Positions 56,116 through 64,000 of a DNA stretch of 64,000 bases are shown in pieces; the stretch's first letter is position 1; every line of letters begins with the position of its first letter. The stretch covers positions 62,001 to 126,000 of the forward strand of contig NZ_QPJM01000005.1 of NCBI RefSeq assembly GCF_003337575.1, in the 5' to 3' direction. The stretch comes from Phyllobacterium bourgognense. GTDB taxonomy: Bacteria > Pseudomonadota > Alphaproteobacteria > Rhizobiales > Rhizobiaceae. Made by a program: the position numbers and the translations under genes. Below the pieces are notes generated by a model. That model did no database searches. It saw only the letters and a list, made by a program, of their open reading frames with translations, and was not told where the DNA came from.

Positions 56116-57327
56116 TCAATTCATGCTGGTGAGAACCGCATTGAACTGCTCCAGCGCCCAATCGACCTGATCGCGCTTGATAACGAGTGGCGGAGCGATG
56201 CGGATCGTATCGCCATGGGTGTCCTTGGCGAGAATGCCGCGCGCCTTGAGTTCGTAGCAGAAACGATTGGCGCCGCCGGCTTCCGGATGGAGTTCGACCG
56301 CCAGCATCAGCCCGCGCCCACGCACTTCCCGCACGATATTGCTACGAATGCCCTTGAGCTCCTGCAGGAAATAGTCGCCCTCGATGCGGGAATTCTCGAT
56401 CATGTCTTCTTCGGTGAGCACCCGCAGCGCGGCACGGGCAATGGCGCAGGCAAGCGGGTTTCCGCCAAAGGTGCTGCCGTGCTGCCCGGGCTTGAGCACG
56501 CCGAGAACATCGCTGTTTGAAAGCACCGCCGAGACAGGGTAAAAACCGCCAGAGAGTGCCTTGCCGATCAGCGTTACGTCCGCTTCGATGCCCTCGTGCG
56601 CTTCGGCAAGCAAGGCGCCGGTGCGGCCAAGGCCAGTCTGGATTTCATCCAGGATAAGCGTGACGTTATTCTCGGTGCAGAGTTCGCGCACCCTGGTGAA
56701 ATAGCCTTTCGGCGGAATGATCACGCCGGCTTCGCCCTGGATCGGCTCGACAAGAAAACCGACCGTGTTAGGGGTCAGTGCCGCCGCAAACGCGTCGATA
56801 TCGCCGAATGGAACGACCTTGAAGCCCGGCGCGAACGGGCCGAAATTATCGCGGGCGGCAGGATCGGTGCTGAAGCCGACGATACCCATGGTGCGGCCAT
56901 GGAAATTATCCGAACAGACGATGATCTCCGCGGCGTTTTCCGGAACACCCTTGACCTCGTAGCCCCATTTGCGCACGGCCTTGATGGCGGTTTCGACGGC
57001 TTCGGCGCCACTGTTCATCGGCAGGATCTTGTGCGAGCCGGTGAGGGCGGCGAGTTCTTCATAGAACAGGGCCAACTGGTCATTGCGGAAGGCGCGGGAG
57101 GTGAGCGTCAGTTTGCCTGCCTGTTCCGTCATTGCTTTCAGGATTTTGGGATGGCAATGGCCCTGGTTGACGGCCGAATAGGCTGAGAGACAGTCAAGAT
57201 AGCGATTGCCGTCGATATCCCATACGTACACGCCTTCGCCGCGCTCCAGCACCACATCGAGCGGCTTGTAGTTGTGCGCCCCGAGGCGGGATTCCGTCGA
57301 AATCAGGTCAGCGGCTGTGTGCAGCAA
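56116..57327 (-). CDS. rocD: Ornithine aminotransferase
   Basis: A 403-residue class III PLP aminotransferase. [18 protein letters not shown] (104-121), [14 protein letters not shown] (224-237), and the Schiff-base lysine at 256 in [11 protein letters not shown] are the class signatures; the whole sequence matches OAT. It converts ornithine and 2-oxoglutarate to glutamate semialdehyde and glutamate. It lies 17 bases after arginase on the same strand, giving an arginine-to-glutamate operon. Confidence 0.92.
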   Translation of the reverse strand: MLHTAADLISTESRLGAHNYKPLDVVLERGEGVYVWDIDGNRYLDCLSAYSAVNQGHCHPKILKAMTEQAGKLTLTSRAFRNDQLALFYEELAALTGSHKILPMNSGAEAVETAIKAVRKWGYEVKGVPENAAEIIVCSDNFHGRTMGIVGFSTDPAARDNFGPFAPGFKVVPFGDIDAFAAALTPNTVGFLVEPIQGEAGVIIPPKGYFTRVRELCTENNVTLILDEIQTGLGRTGALLAEAHEGIEADVTLIGKALSGGFYPVSAVLSNSDVLGVLKPGQHGSTFGGNPLACAIARAALRVLTEEDMIENSRIEGDYFLQELKGIRSNIVREVRGRGLMLAVELHPEAGGANRFCYELKARGILAKDTHGDTIRIAPPLVIKRDQVDWALEQFNAVLTSMN

Positions 57328-57344
57328 AGTATCCTCCTATTATG

Positions 57345-58334
57345 TCATACGTTCAGAGCAGCAGCGCTCTGTTCAGATAATGTCGGTTTGTCGAAAATCT
57401 GCCGGCCGAACAGGCTGGCAACGAGATCGACGAGGAGCAAGGCACTCTTGCCGCGCTCATCCAGGAATGGGTTGAGCTCAACCACGTCAAGCGAACCGAC
57501 GACGTCGGAATCGTGCAGCATCTCCATGACGAGATGCGCTTCGCGGTAGGTCGCGCCCCCAGGAACGGTGGTTCCGACACCCGGTGCAAAGGACGGATCA
57601 ACGAAATCCACGTCAAAACTGACATGCAGGATGCCGTTGGCCTTCTGTACGCGCTCAATGATGCGGCGCAGCAGTTTGACAACGCCGAATTCATCGATCT
57701 GCCGCATGTCGATGACATCGATGCCGCGCTCACGCAGAAGCACGCGTTCGGTCTTGTCGATGGAACGAATGCCGAAGAGATGCAGGTTTTCCGGTTTGAC
57801 GAAACCGTGCGGTTCATCGCCGAAGACACCTTCAAGGCCGGGCTCGCGGCAAAGAAGCGCCGCCGACATGCCGTGCATGTTGCCGGATGGCGAGGTGGCG
57901 GGCGTATTGAAGTCGGAATGCGCGTCGAGCCAAAGCACGAACAATTCGCGGTTGTGCTCTTCGCAATAGCGCGCGATGCCGCCAATCGATCCCATGGACA
58001 GGCTATGATCGCCGCCAAGAATGACCGGGAGCGTGCCGTTGGTCATTGCGTCATAGGTCTCGACGGCCAGCATGCGGGACCAGGCAGCGATTTTCTCGAT
58101 GTAGTGCGCAAGACCCTGGACAGGCGGCACAACAGGCAATGTCTTCGGGAGTCGCAAGTCACCGCGATCCTCCACCGGGTGGCCAAGATCTTCGAGCATA
58201 TGTATAAGGCCGGCAGTGCGCAGTGCAGCGGGACCCATCAATGCCCCAAGCCTGCCGGCGCCTTCTTCGATCGGCGCGCCGATGACGGTCAGCTTCTGCT
58301 TGTGCGTGTCCTCGAAATTGTTCTGCATGTTCAT
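57345..58334 (-). CDS. rocF: Arginase
   Basis: A 329-residue ureohydrolase. His110 in GGDHSLSMG, Asp137/His139/Asp141 in LDAHSDFN, and the DVDFVDPSF motif around 240 are the Mn ligands. NTPATSPSGNMHGM is arginase-specific rather than agmatinase-like, and length fits. It hydrolyses arginine to ornithine and urea. The start could be 58334 or 58328. It is divergent from an Lrp-type gene that is probably its regulator, as seen in other rhizobial arginase loci. Confidence 0.93.
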   Translation of the reverse strand: MNMQNNFEDTHKQKLTVIGAPIEEGAGRLGALMGPAALRTAGLIHMLEDLGHPVEDRGDLRLPKTLPVVPPVQGLAHYIEKIAAWSRMLAVETYDAMTNGTLPVILGGDHSLSMGSIGGIARYCEEHNRELFVLWLDAHSDFNTPATSPSGNMHGMSAALLCREPGLEGVFGDEPHGFVKPENLHLFGIRSIDKTERVLLRERGIDVIDMRQIDEFGVVKLLRRIIERVQKANGILHVSFDVDFVDPSFAPGVGTTVPGGATYREAHLVMEMLHDSDVVGSLDVVELNPFLDERGKSALLLVDLVASLFGRQIFDKPTLSEQSAAALNV

Positions 58335-58450
58335 GAGCAGCTGTCACTCTCGCGTTTGAAGGGGTCCGGGATCCAACCAAGATTATCACGTTTTTCGGCG
58401 GTGATATTGGCACTTCGACGCGGTGACAAAAAGACAGCATCCTGATATGA

Positions 58451-58470
58451 ATGCGCATATTAATGCGCAT
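58451..58470. promoter_or_regulatory. Paired ATGCGCAT palindromes, candidate Lrp operator
   Basis: ATGCGCAT occurs at 58451-58458 and 58463-58470, centres 12 bp apart, in the 169-bp gap between rocF and the divergent Lrp-type gene, 34 bases before the latter. Spaced palindromes like these suit an oligomeric Lrp/AsnC regulator. Binding is inferred. Confidence 0.45.
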
Positions 58471-58503
58471 TTTGCTCAATCAAATTGGTCAGATTGATAG
58501 ACG

Positions 58504-58926
58504 ATGGATGATGTGGACCGCAAATTGCTGTCTTTGCTACGGGATGATTGCCGCATGCCGGTTTCATCCATGGCAACGATTCTCGGTATTTCGCGCGCAA
58601 CGGTGCGCACCCGCATCGACAGGCTCACTACAAACGGTACGATCCAGAGTTTCACTGTCAATTTGAAGGCTGGAGCGGGCATTTATGGCGTGCGGGCGGT
58701 TGCCATGATCGAGGTAGCGGGGCAGGCCGCCGAAAAGGTTGTGCGGCGATTGCAGGGCTTTCCGGAAATCCGCGCGCTGCATACCACGAACGGACGCTGG
58801 GATATCGTTGCCGAAATCGAAGTCGAGACCCTCGAGGCTTTCGACCGGACATTGCGCGACATTCGCCATATTGACGGAATCACCTCGACGGAGACAAGTA
58901 TCCTTCTGTCGACGCGCAAGAGCTAG
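58504..58926 (+). CDS. Lrp/AsnC family regulator of arginine catabolism
   Basis: A 140-residue Lrp-family protein. The N-terminal HTH is VDRKLLSLLRDDCRMPVSSM to GISRATVRTRIDRL. The C-terminal RAM domain includes VAMIEVAGQAAEKVVRRL and GRWDIVAEIEVETLEAFD. Divergent from rocF-rocD, it likely activates them in response to arginine or ornithine; the regulator of arginase is of this type in related bacteria. Its TAG stop touches structured repeat copy 3. Confidence 0.88.
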   Translation: MDDVDRKLLSLLRDDCRMPVSSMATILGISRATVRTRIDRLTTNGTIQSFTVNLKAGAGIYGVRAVAMIEVAGQAAEKVVRRLQGFPEIRALHTTNGRWDIVAEIEVETLEAFDRTLRDIRHIDGITSTETSILLSTRKS

Positions 58927-59067
58927 GATATACTGATATTCACGCCAGGACGGCCTGCAAATGGCACTTTTCTGCGATACGGTGCTCATGAACCCAAAAG
59001 TTCACTGCGCTCCGGTTCTCGAAAATCACCATTTTCGGCTCGTCGTGACGCGAATCTCAATATATCC
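58926..59067 (+). repeat. Structured intergenic repeat, copy 3 (subfamily A)
   Basis: About 142 bp. Outer GGATATA (58926-58932) and TATATCC (59061-59067) pair, and inside GATATTCACGCCAGGACG pairs imperfectly with CGTCGTGACGCGAATCTC. The core has CTGCAAATGGC, the GCTCATGAACC/GTTCACTGCGC centre and CACCATTTTCG. It starts on the last base of the Lrp gene stop. Confidence 0.8.
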
Positions 59068-59093
59068 GTGCCTAACGGTTAAGGAGGAGTGGT

Positions 59094-60497
59094 TTGCACA
59101 TTCGTGAGATTCCATGGCTGGAACCTGTCGAAGCCGCCGAGCGATTGCGGGCTCTCGGGGGACTGAGCTTTCTCGACAGTGCCATGCGCCACGACAGCCT
59201 TGGACGCTACTCCTATGTCGCGGCCGATCCGTTCGGCAAGCTCGTCGTGGAAAAGGGCGTGGCGAGCTGGAATGGCGCCGCCGTTGACCGGCATCCGCTC
59301 GAGGCGATTTCGCACTATCTCGATCTGTGTCGGCTCGATGATCAGCCCGGTCTTCCGCCGTTTCAAGGCGGCGCAATCGGCTATTTTTCCTATGAATTCG
59401 GGCGATTGCTGGAGCGCTTGCCGCAACCGGATGCGCCGGCGCAAGGCTCGATGCCAGATGCCGCATGGTATTTTTACGATGTGGTGCTGGCGTTCGATCA
59501 TCTGGCCGGAAAAGCCTGGTTTTTGTCATCAGGATTGCCGGAAGTGGACGAGACTGCCCGGAAAAGGAAAAGTATCGAGCGTTCCGAATTGTTCCTGCGG
59601 CTTCTGCGAGAGGAGCCAAAACAGGAGACTTCGAAAGTCGAGCAGCAGCGGATTACGAGAGCGTCCTGGCGCTCGAATTTCGAGCGCGACGCCTATATGC
59701 AGTCCGTTGCCAGGGTGGTGGAATACATCCTCGACGGCGATATCTTCCAAGCCAACATCGCGCAGCGCTTTATCGCGGATCTGCCGGAAGGCTTTGCGAA
59801 GTGGCAGTTCTACAGAGCACTGCGCCAGCGAAATGCCGCGACTTTTGCCGCCTATCTGGATCATGGCGATATCGTTATCGCGTCAAGCTCACCGGAGCGG
59901 TTTGTCGCGGTGAAAGGCGATCAGGTCGAGACGCGGCCGATCAAGGGTACGATGCCGCGGTCGTCAGATCCCGACGAAGACAAGAATCTCGCCGACATAC
60001 TTCTCAAATCAGAGAAGGACCGCGCGGAAAACCTGATGATCGTCGATTTGATGCGCAATGATCTCTCCCGCGTTTGCCGACCGCATTCCGTGCTGACACC
60101 CGTCCTTTGCGGGCTCGAGACCTATGCGAGCGTCCATCATCTGGTTTCCGCCGTCACGGGGCGGCTGATGGAAGGCAAATCCCTGATGGATCTGATCAGG
60201 GCGGCCTTCCCGGGCGGGTCAATCACAGGCGCGCCAAAGCTGCGGGCGATGGAGATCATCACTGAGATCGAGCGCGAGGCGCGGGGCGTCTATTGCGGCT
60301 CGATCGGTTTCATCGGTTTCAATGGCGATTTCGACGGTAATATCGGCATTCGCACTGTGCTGTTTCAGGGGGGACGGGCCGTGTTTCAAGCGGGAGGCGG
60401 TATTACAGCGCTATCCGATCCTGCTGCCGAATATCAGGAAACGCTGGACAAGGCGGCGCGCATCTTTGCCGTCTTCGATCAGGGTGATGCGCAATGA
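59094..60497 (+). CDS. pabB: Aminodeoxychorismate synthase component I
   Basis: A 467-residue chorismate-binding enzyme. The C-terminal half carries YILDGDIFQANIAQRF, SSSPERFVAVKGDQVETR, and PIKGT with Lys284, the lysine that marks PabB-type aminodeoxychorismate synthases where TrpE has alanine. AGGGITALSDPAAEYQET closes the active site. With PabA it makes 4-amino-4-deoxychorismate for folate. It starts with TTG at 59094, with a near-perfect AAGGAGGAG five bases before. A TGA overlaps the ATG of pabA. Confidence 0.9.
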   Translation: MHIREIPWLEPVEAAERLRALGGLSFLDSAMRHDSLGRYSYVAADPFGKLVVEKGVASWNGAAVDRHPLEAISHYLDLCRLDDQPGLPPFQGGAIGYFSYEFGRLLERLPQPDAPAQGSMPDAAWYFYDVVLAFDHLAGKAWFLSSGLPEVDETARKRKSIERSELFLRLLREEPKQETSKVEQQRITRASWRSNFERDAYMQSVARVVEYILDGDIFQANIAQRFIADLPEGFAKWQFYRALRQRNAATFAAYLDHGDIVIASSSPERFVAVKGDQVETRPIKGTMPRSSDPDEDKNLADILLKSEKDRAENLMIVDLMRNDLSRVCRPHSVLTPVLCGLETYASVHHLVSAVTGRLMEGKSLMDLIRAAFPGGSITGAPKLRAMEIITEIEREARGVYCGSIGFIGFNGDFDGNIGIRTVLFQGGRAVFQAGGGITALSDPAAEYQETLDKAARIFAVFDQGDAQ

Positions 60498-61075
60498 TCC
60501 TGATCATCGACAACTACGACTCCTTCGTCTTCACCGTGGCGCGCTACTTTGCTGAACTTGGCGTCGAAACGCAGGTGGTGCGTAATGACGCAATTACGGC
60601 AGCGGAAGTCGAGCATCTCGCACCCGAAGCAATTGTCGTTTCGCCGGGGCCGTGCGGGCCGCGCGAAGCCGGGCAATCGATGGAGATTATAGAGACGTTG
60701 AGCGGACAGGTGCCGATTCTCGGCATCTGCCTCGGCCATCAATGCATCGGCGAAGTCTTTGGCGGCAAGGTCGTGCGAGCACAGGAGCCGATGCATGGGC
60801 GTGCCTCGGCGATCAATCATGGCGGGACAGGCATTTTCAAGGGGCTGCCGAGCCCGTTCCGCGCCGGCCGCTATCACTCGCTGATCGTGGAGTCTGTCAA
60901 GGACGGCAGCGATCTATCGGTGACCGCGCGATCCGATGCCGGCGAGATCATGGGGCTCACCCATATCAGCCACCCCACCTATGGCGTGCAGTTCCACCCT
61001 GAATCAGTACTGACGGAGTATGGTCACGCTATGCTGGGCAATTTCCTGCGGCTTTCGCGAGGATTTAGGCCATGA
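60494..61075 (+). CDS. pabA: Aminodeoxychorismate synthase glutamine amidotransferase component
   Basis: A 193-residue class I glutamine amidotransferase. DNYDSFVFTVARYFAELG starts it, Cys79 in GICLGHQC is the nucleophile, and His168 and Glu170 in HPESVLTEYG complete the triad. It supplies ammonia to PabB, with which it overlaps by ATGA. In some bacteria the same protein also serves TrpE. The last four codons (Gly-Phe-Arg-Pro) and stop lie in the left arm of structured repeat copy 4. Confidence 0.92.
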   Translation: MILIIDNYDSFVFTVARYFAELGVETQVVRNDAITAAEVEHLAPEAIVVSPGPCGPREAGQSMEIIETLSGQVPILGICLGHQCIGEVFGGKVVRAQEPMHGRASAINHGGTGIFKGLPSPFRAGRYHSLIVESVKDGSDLSVTARSDAGEIMGLTHISHPTYGVQFHPESVLTEYGHAMLGNFLRLSRGFRP

Positions 61076-61182
61076 CGGCCTGCAAATGGTGTTTTTCTGT
61101 GCGCCGGTGCTCATGAACCCAAAAGTTCACTGCGCTCCGGTGCTCGCAAACCACCATTTTCGGCGCGTCCTGATCTAAATCC
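61061..61182 (+). repeat. Structured intergenic repeat, copy 4 (subfamily A)
   Basis: About 122 bp. GGATTTAGGCCATGACG at the left pairs imperfectly with CGTCCTGATCTAAATCC at the right. The core has CTGCAAATGG, GCTCATGAACC/GTTCACTGCGC and ACCACCATTTTCGG. The left arm begins inside the pabA coding sequence, 15 bases before its last stop base. Confidence 0.8.
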
Positions 61183-61336
61183 CGACAAACTCCTCGTGCC
61201 GTATTTTTTGCCTCTTTGTTCGATATTCCTGTTGGTCGTAACGTCAATCATCCGCTACACACTCAACTGAACCACGCCGTCACTTATCCGGCGCAGTGTC
61301 AAAATAATCCATAGAGCCACAGGCAGGAGACAGATC

Positions 61337-62782
61337 ATGCTTCGCAAGACCGATTTCTATATCGATGGAAAGTGGATAGCGCCGGTAGTGGCGAAAGAGC
61401 TTGAGGTGATCAATCCGGCCGACGAGCAGGCATTTGCCGTGATCTCGCTGGGTTCTGCAGCCGATGTCGACAAGGCGGTATCCGCTGCCCGCAAGGCTTT
61501 CACCACATGGAGCGTGACCAGCCGCGAAGAACGTCTCGCATGGCTTGAGCGACTGCTCGCCGTTTATAAATCCCGTATCGCCGATATGGCCAAGGCGATC
61601 TCGTCCGAAATGGGCGCGCCGATCACGATGGCACTGGATGAACAGGCAGCATCCGGAACCGGCCATATCAAGGCTTTCATCCGGTCACTCAAAGAGTTCG
61701 AGTTCGAGCGGCCGCTGAACGGTCACGACACGGTCCGGCTTGCCTATGAGCCGATCGGTGTCTGCGGCCTGATCACGCCGTGGAACTGGCCGATGAACCA
61801 GGTGGTTCTGAAAGTCGTTCCAGCGATTGCCGCAGGTTGCACCGTCATCCTCAAACCCTCGGAGATTGCCCCGATCTCGTCAGTGATCTTCGCAGAGATG
61901 GTCGATGCCTCGGGTCTTCCCGCCGGTGTGTTCAATTTGGTCAATGGTGATGGTCCATCGGTTGGTGCAGCCATGTCAGCTCATCCCGGCATCGACATGA
62001 TGTCGTTCACGGGATCCACCCGCGCCGGTGTTGCCGTGACCAAGGCTGCGGCTGATACGGTCAAGCGTGTATCGCTGGAGCTCGGCGGCAAGTCGCCGAA
62101 CATCGTGTTTGCAGATTCGGATGTAGAAGCTGCAGTCAAGCGCGGCGTCGAGCATGTGTTCAACAATACCGGCCAGTCCTGCAATGCGCCGACGCGCATG
62201 CTGGTGGAGCGCTCGGTCTATAGCAAGGCGACCGAAATCGCTGCTGAGACCGCCAAGGCTACAAAGGTCGGCGATCCATCGCAGGACGGTGACCACATGG
62301 GCCCGCTTGTATCTGAGATGCAGTTCAACAAGGTACAGGGACTGATCGAGCAGGGCATCAAGGAAGGCGCGCGGCTGATTGCTGGCGGTACCGGACGTCC
62401 CGAAGGCTTCAATCGCGGTTACTACGTCCGCCCGACGGTTTTCGCCGACGTCAACAATGACATGGTGATCGCCCGCGAAGAAATCTTCGGACCGGTGTTG
62501 GCGATGATCCCCTTCGACACGGAGGAAGAAGCGGTAGAGATCGCCAATGACACGCCATACGGTCTTGCCGCCTACATCCAGTCGGGTGATCGCGAGCGCA
62601 TCAAGCGCGTGTCGAAGCAGTTGCGTGCTGGCATGGTGCGCATTAATGGTGCCGACCATGCGGCAGACGCTCCGTTTGGCGGCTACAAGCAGTCCGGCAT
62701 CGGGCGGGAAGGCGGTCACTTCGGGATCGAGGATTTTCTTGAAGTAAAGGCAATCAGCGGTTGGGAAGACAACGCTGCCTGA
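61337..62782 (+). CDS. Aldehyde dehydrogenase family protein
   Basis: A 481-residue NAD(P)-dependent aldehyde dehydrogenase. GLITPWNWPMNQ (144-155), FTGSTRAG (224-231), the general base Glu248 in LELGGKSP, and the nucleophile Cys282 in NNTGQSCNAP are all present. AREEIFGPVLAMIPF is typical. It belongs to a broad group oxidising various aldehydes; with guanidino and amine catabolism around, an aminoaldehyde or guanidinobutyraldehyde is possible, but nothing in sequence decides. Monocistronic, between repeats copy 4 and copy 6. Confidence 0.88.
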   Translation: MLRKTDFYIDGKWIAPVVAKELEVINPADEQAFAVISLGSAADVDKAVSAARKAFTTWSVTSREERLAWLERLLAVYKSRIADMAKAISSEMGAPITMALDEQAASGTGHIKAFIRSLKEFEFERPLNGHDTVRLAYEPIGVCGLITPWNWPMNQVVLKVVPAIAAGCTVILKPSEIAPISSVIFAEMVDASGLPAGVFNLVNGDGPSVGAAMSAHPGIDMMSFTGSTRAGVAVTKAAADTVKRVSLELGGKSPNIVFADSDVEAAVKRGVEHVFNNTGQSCNAPTRMLVERSVYSKATEIAAETAKATKVGDPSQDGDHMGPLVSEMQFNKVQGLIEQGIKEGARLIAGGTGRPEGFNRGYYVRPTVFADVNNDMVIAREEIFGPVLAMIPFDTEEEAVEIANDTPYGLAAYIQSGDRERIKRVSKQLRAGMVRINGADHAADAPFGGYKQSGIGREGGHFGIEDFLEVKAISGWEDNAA

Positions 62783-62783
62783 A

Positions 62784-62923
62784 TGTCGGTTTGAAATTCT
62801 ACTGCGACGGTCATCTGACGCGATTTTCTGCGCTTCCGGTGCTCACGTACCTTAAAGTACGCTGCGCTCCGGTTCTCGAAAACCACGCCATCTGACTCAC
62901 CGCAGCGACTTTCAAGACGGACA
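62784..62923 (+). repeat. Structured intergenic repeat, copy 6 (subfamily B)
   Basis: About 140 bp. TGTCGGTTTGAAA at the left pairs imperfectly with TTTCAAGACGGACA at the right; the next segments ACTGCGACGG and CACCGCAG also match. The core GCGCTTCCGGTGCTCACGTA and its mirrored GTACGCTGCGCTCCGGTTCT half are closest to copy 5. It starts 2 bases after the aldehyde dehydrogenase stop. Confidence 0.8.
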
Positions 62924-62976
62924 CTGAGTTTTAACTGACGAGACGCCATATTTGTCAGGAAGGCAGGTGCGGATAG

Positions 62977-64000
62977 ATGGAAACAGAAACTCACCCGGAG
63001 TCCGCACCTGAAGACGACGATGTCAACATCTATGGTGAGGACGGTGCTGTCCGCACCTCCTATCTAGCGCGTGTCGGCGCCGCCATCGCGGACCGGGATG
63101 TTCTGTTTCTAAGGTCGCATGTCGGCAAGCTGCACCAGTCCGAGCTTGGTCACGTCCTCGAGGCTCTGCAGCCAGATCAGCGCAGAGCCCTCGTCGAACT
63201 TCTGGGCGACGAATTCGATTTTGCCGCACTGACCGAGGTCGATGAGGCGGTTCGCCTTGAAATCGTCGATGCGATGCCGAACCGGCAGATCGCCGAAGGC
63301 GTTCAGGAACTCGATTCCGACGATGCTGTCTACATTCTCGAAGACCTCGAGCAGGAAGACCGCGACGAGATCCTGGCGCAGCTGCCGTTTACCGAACGGG
63401 TTCGACTGCGCCGGTCCCTTGGCTACCCGGAGGAAACCGCTGGCCGCCGCATGCAGACAGAGTTTGTCGCGGTACCGCCATTCTGGACTGTCGGCCAGAC
63501 CATCGACTACATGCGCGACAATGACGATTTGCCCGAGTCGTTCTCGCAAATATTCGTTATCGACCCGATGTTCCGGCTTTTGGGCGCCATCGACCTTGAT
63601 CGCATCCTGCGTACCCGGCGCGACGTCAAAATCGACGAGATCACACACGAGACGCGGCATGCGATCCCGGCGACGATGGATCAGGAAGAAGCCGCGCAAA
63701 TCTTCGAGCAATACGATCTGTTGTCGGCCGCGGTGGTGGACGAAAACGACCGGCTTGTGGGTGTTCTGACCATCGAGAACATCGTGGACGTCATTCAGGA
63801 AGAGGCCGAGGAAGATATCTTGCGTCTTGGCGGCGTCGGCGATGAAGAACTGTCCGACTCCGTGCTATCCACGTCGCGCTCGCGCACGCCCTGGCTGGTG
63901 ATCAACCTGTTCACCGCCTTTCTCTCGGCATCCGTAATCGGATTGTTCGATGGGACCATCCAGCAAATGGTGGCTCTGGCGGTGCTTATGCCCATCGTGG
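62977..64000 (+). CDS. mgtE: Magnesium transporter MgtE (cut by the window end)
   Basis: The first 341 codons of an MgtE Mg2+ transporter, open at the right edge. After an acidic start of about 25 residues comes the MgtE N domain (LEALQPDQRRALVELLG to LEQEDRDEILAQLPF). Two CBS domains follow, including SFSQIFVIDPMFRLLGAIDL and LLSAAVVDENDRLVGVLTIE, which sense Mg2+. The first membrane segment, WLVINLFTAFLSASVIGLF, lies at about 308-326. An AGGAAGG is seen about 15 bases upstream of the ATG. The remaining membrane core must be beyond 64000. Confidence 0.9.
   Translation, partial: METETHPESAPEDDDVNIYGEDGAVRTSYLARVGAAIADRDVLFLRSHVGKLHQSELGHVLEALQPDQRRALVELLGDEFDFAALTEVDEAVRLEIVDAMPNRQIAEGVQELDSDDAVYILEDLEQEDRDEILAQLPFTERVRLRRSLGYPEETAGRRMQTEFVAVPPFWTVGQTIDYMRDNDDLPESFSQIFVIDPMFRLLGAIDLDRILRTRRDVKIDEITHETRHAIPATMDQEEAAQIFEQYDLLSAAVVDENDRLVGVLTIENIVDVIQEEAEEDILRLGGVGDEELSDSVLSTSRSRTPWLVINLFTAFLSASVIGLFDGTIQQMVALAVLMPIV

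Overview
The window reads as chromosomal DNA of a rhizobial alphaproteobacterium. It is GC-rich with dense, often overlapping genes, and the alphaproteobacterial-type ParE, DUF2336, lipB, tRNA-Leu and metabolic catabolon content fit Phyllobacteriaceae/Brucellaceae/Rhizobiaceae. The genus cannot be fixed from sequence alone. I see no integrase, transposase, phage gene or CRISPR array. All assignments are by reading motifs and family resemblance; no search was run.

Layout. 0.2-2.7 kb: a nitroreductase/flavin-reductase pair facing a MaoC hydratase/CitE-like lyase pair. 2.9-4.0 kb: a DUF2336 protein. 4.4-9.4 kb: a four-gene branched-chain 2-oxoacid dehydrogenase operon (E1a, E1b, E2, E3). 9.8-12.9 kb, minus strand: RidA, a small membrane protein and parE. 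13.2-17.2 kb: an EamA permease, a PccA-type biotin carboxylase subunit and lipB. 17.5 kb: tRNA-Leu(GAG), followed by an AT-richer three-gene glycosyltransferase/methyltransferase block up to 21.4 kb. 21.7-24.8 kb: an N-demethylase-type flavoprotein facing a lone betaine-type binding protein. 24.9-32.7 kb: a tightly overlapping operon of guanidino-compound enzymes (deiminase-superfamily hydrolase, TetR, AruH-like transaminase, AruI-like decarboxylase), divergent from a polar amino-acid ABC transporter. 32.9-40.1 kb: a CocE/NonD hydrolase with a dipeptide-type ABC transporter. 40.1-56.1 kb: a carnitine/gamma-butyrobetaine to glycine-betaine to glycine catabolon with two regulators. 56.1-58.9 kb: ornithine aminotransferase and arginase with a divergent Lrp regulator. 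59.1-61.1 kb: pabB and pabA. 61.3-62.8 kb: an aldehyde dehydrogenase. 63.0 kb to the edge: an mgtE gene cut by the window end.

How it works together. The dominant theme is scavenging of nitrogen-rich host or plant compounds. Predicted flow is gamma-butyrobetaine -> its CoA ester -> crotonobetainyl-CoA -> carnitinyl-CoA -> carnitine -> dehydrocarnitine -> betainyl-CoA -> glycine betaine -> dimethylglycine -> sarcosine -> glycine. Most enzymes for this lie within 16 kb. Arginine appears to be handled by two routes, arginase/RocD and transaminase/decarboxylase. The branched-chain complex and the biotin carboxylase subunit would take valine and isoleucine carbon onward.

The main non-coding signal is a family of six structured repeats of about 120-146 bp. 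They share a core, but each copy has its own self-complementary arms. Each copy begins at or within the 3' end of a plus-strand gene, always in the same orientation. A second signal is an unannotated 34-codon reading frame with a near-perfect ribosome binding site at the head of the carnitine operon.
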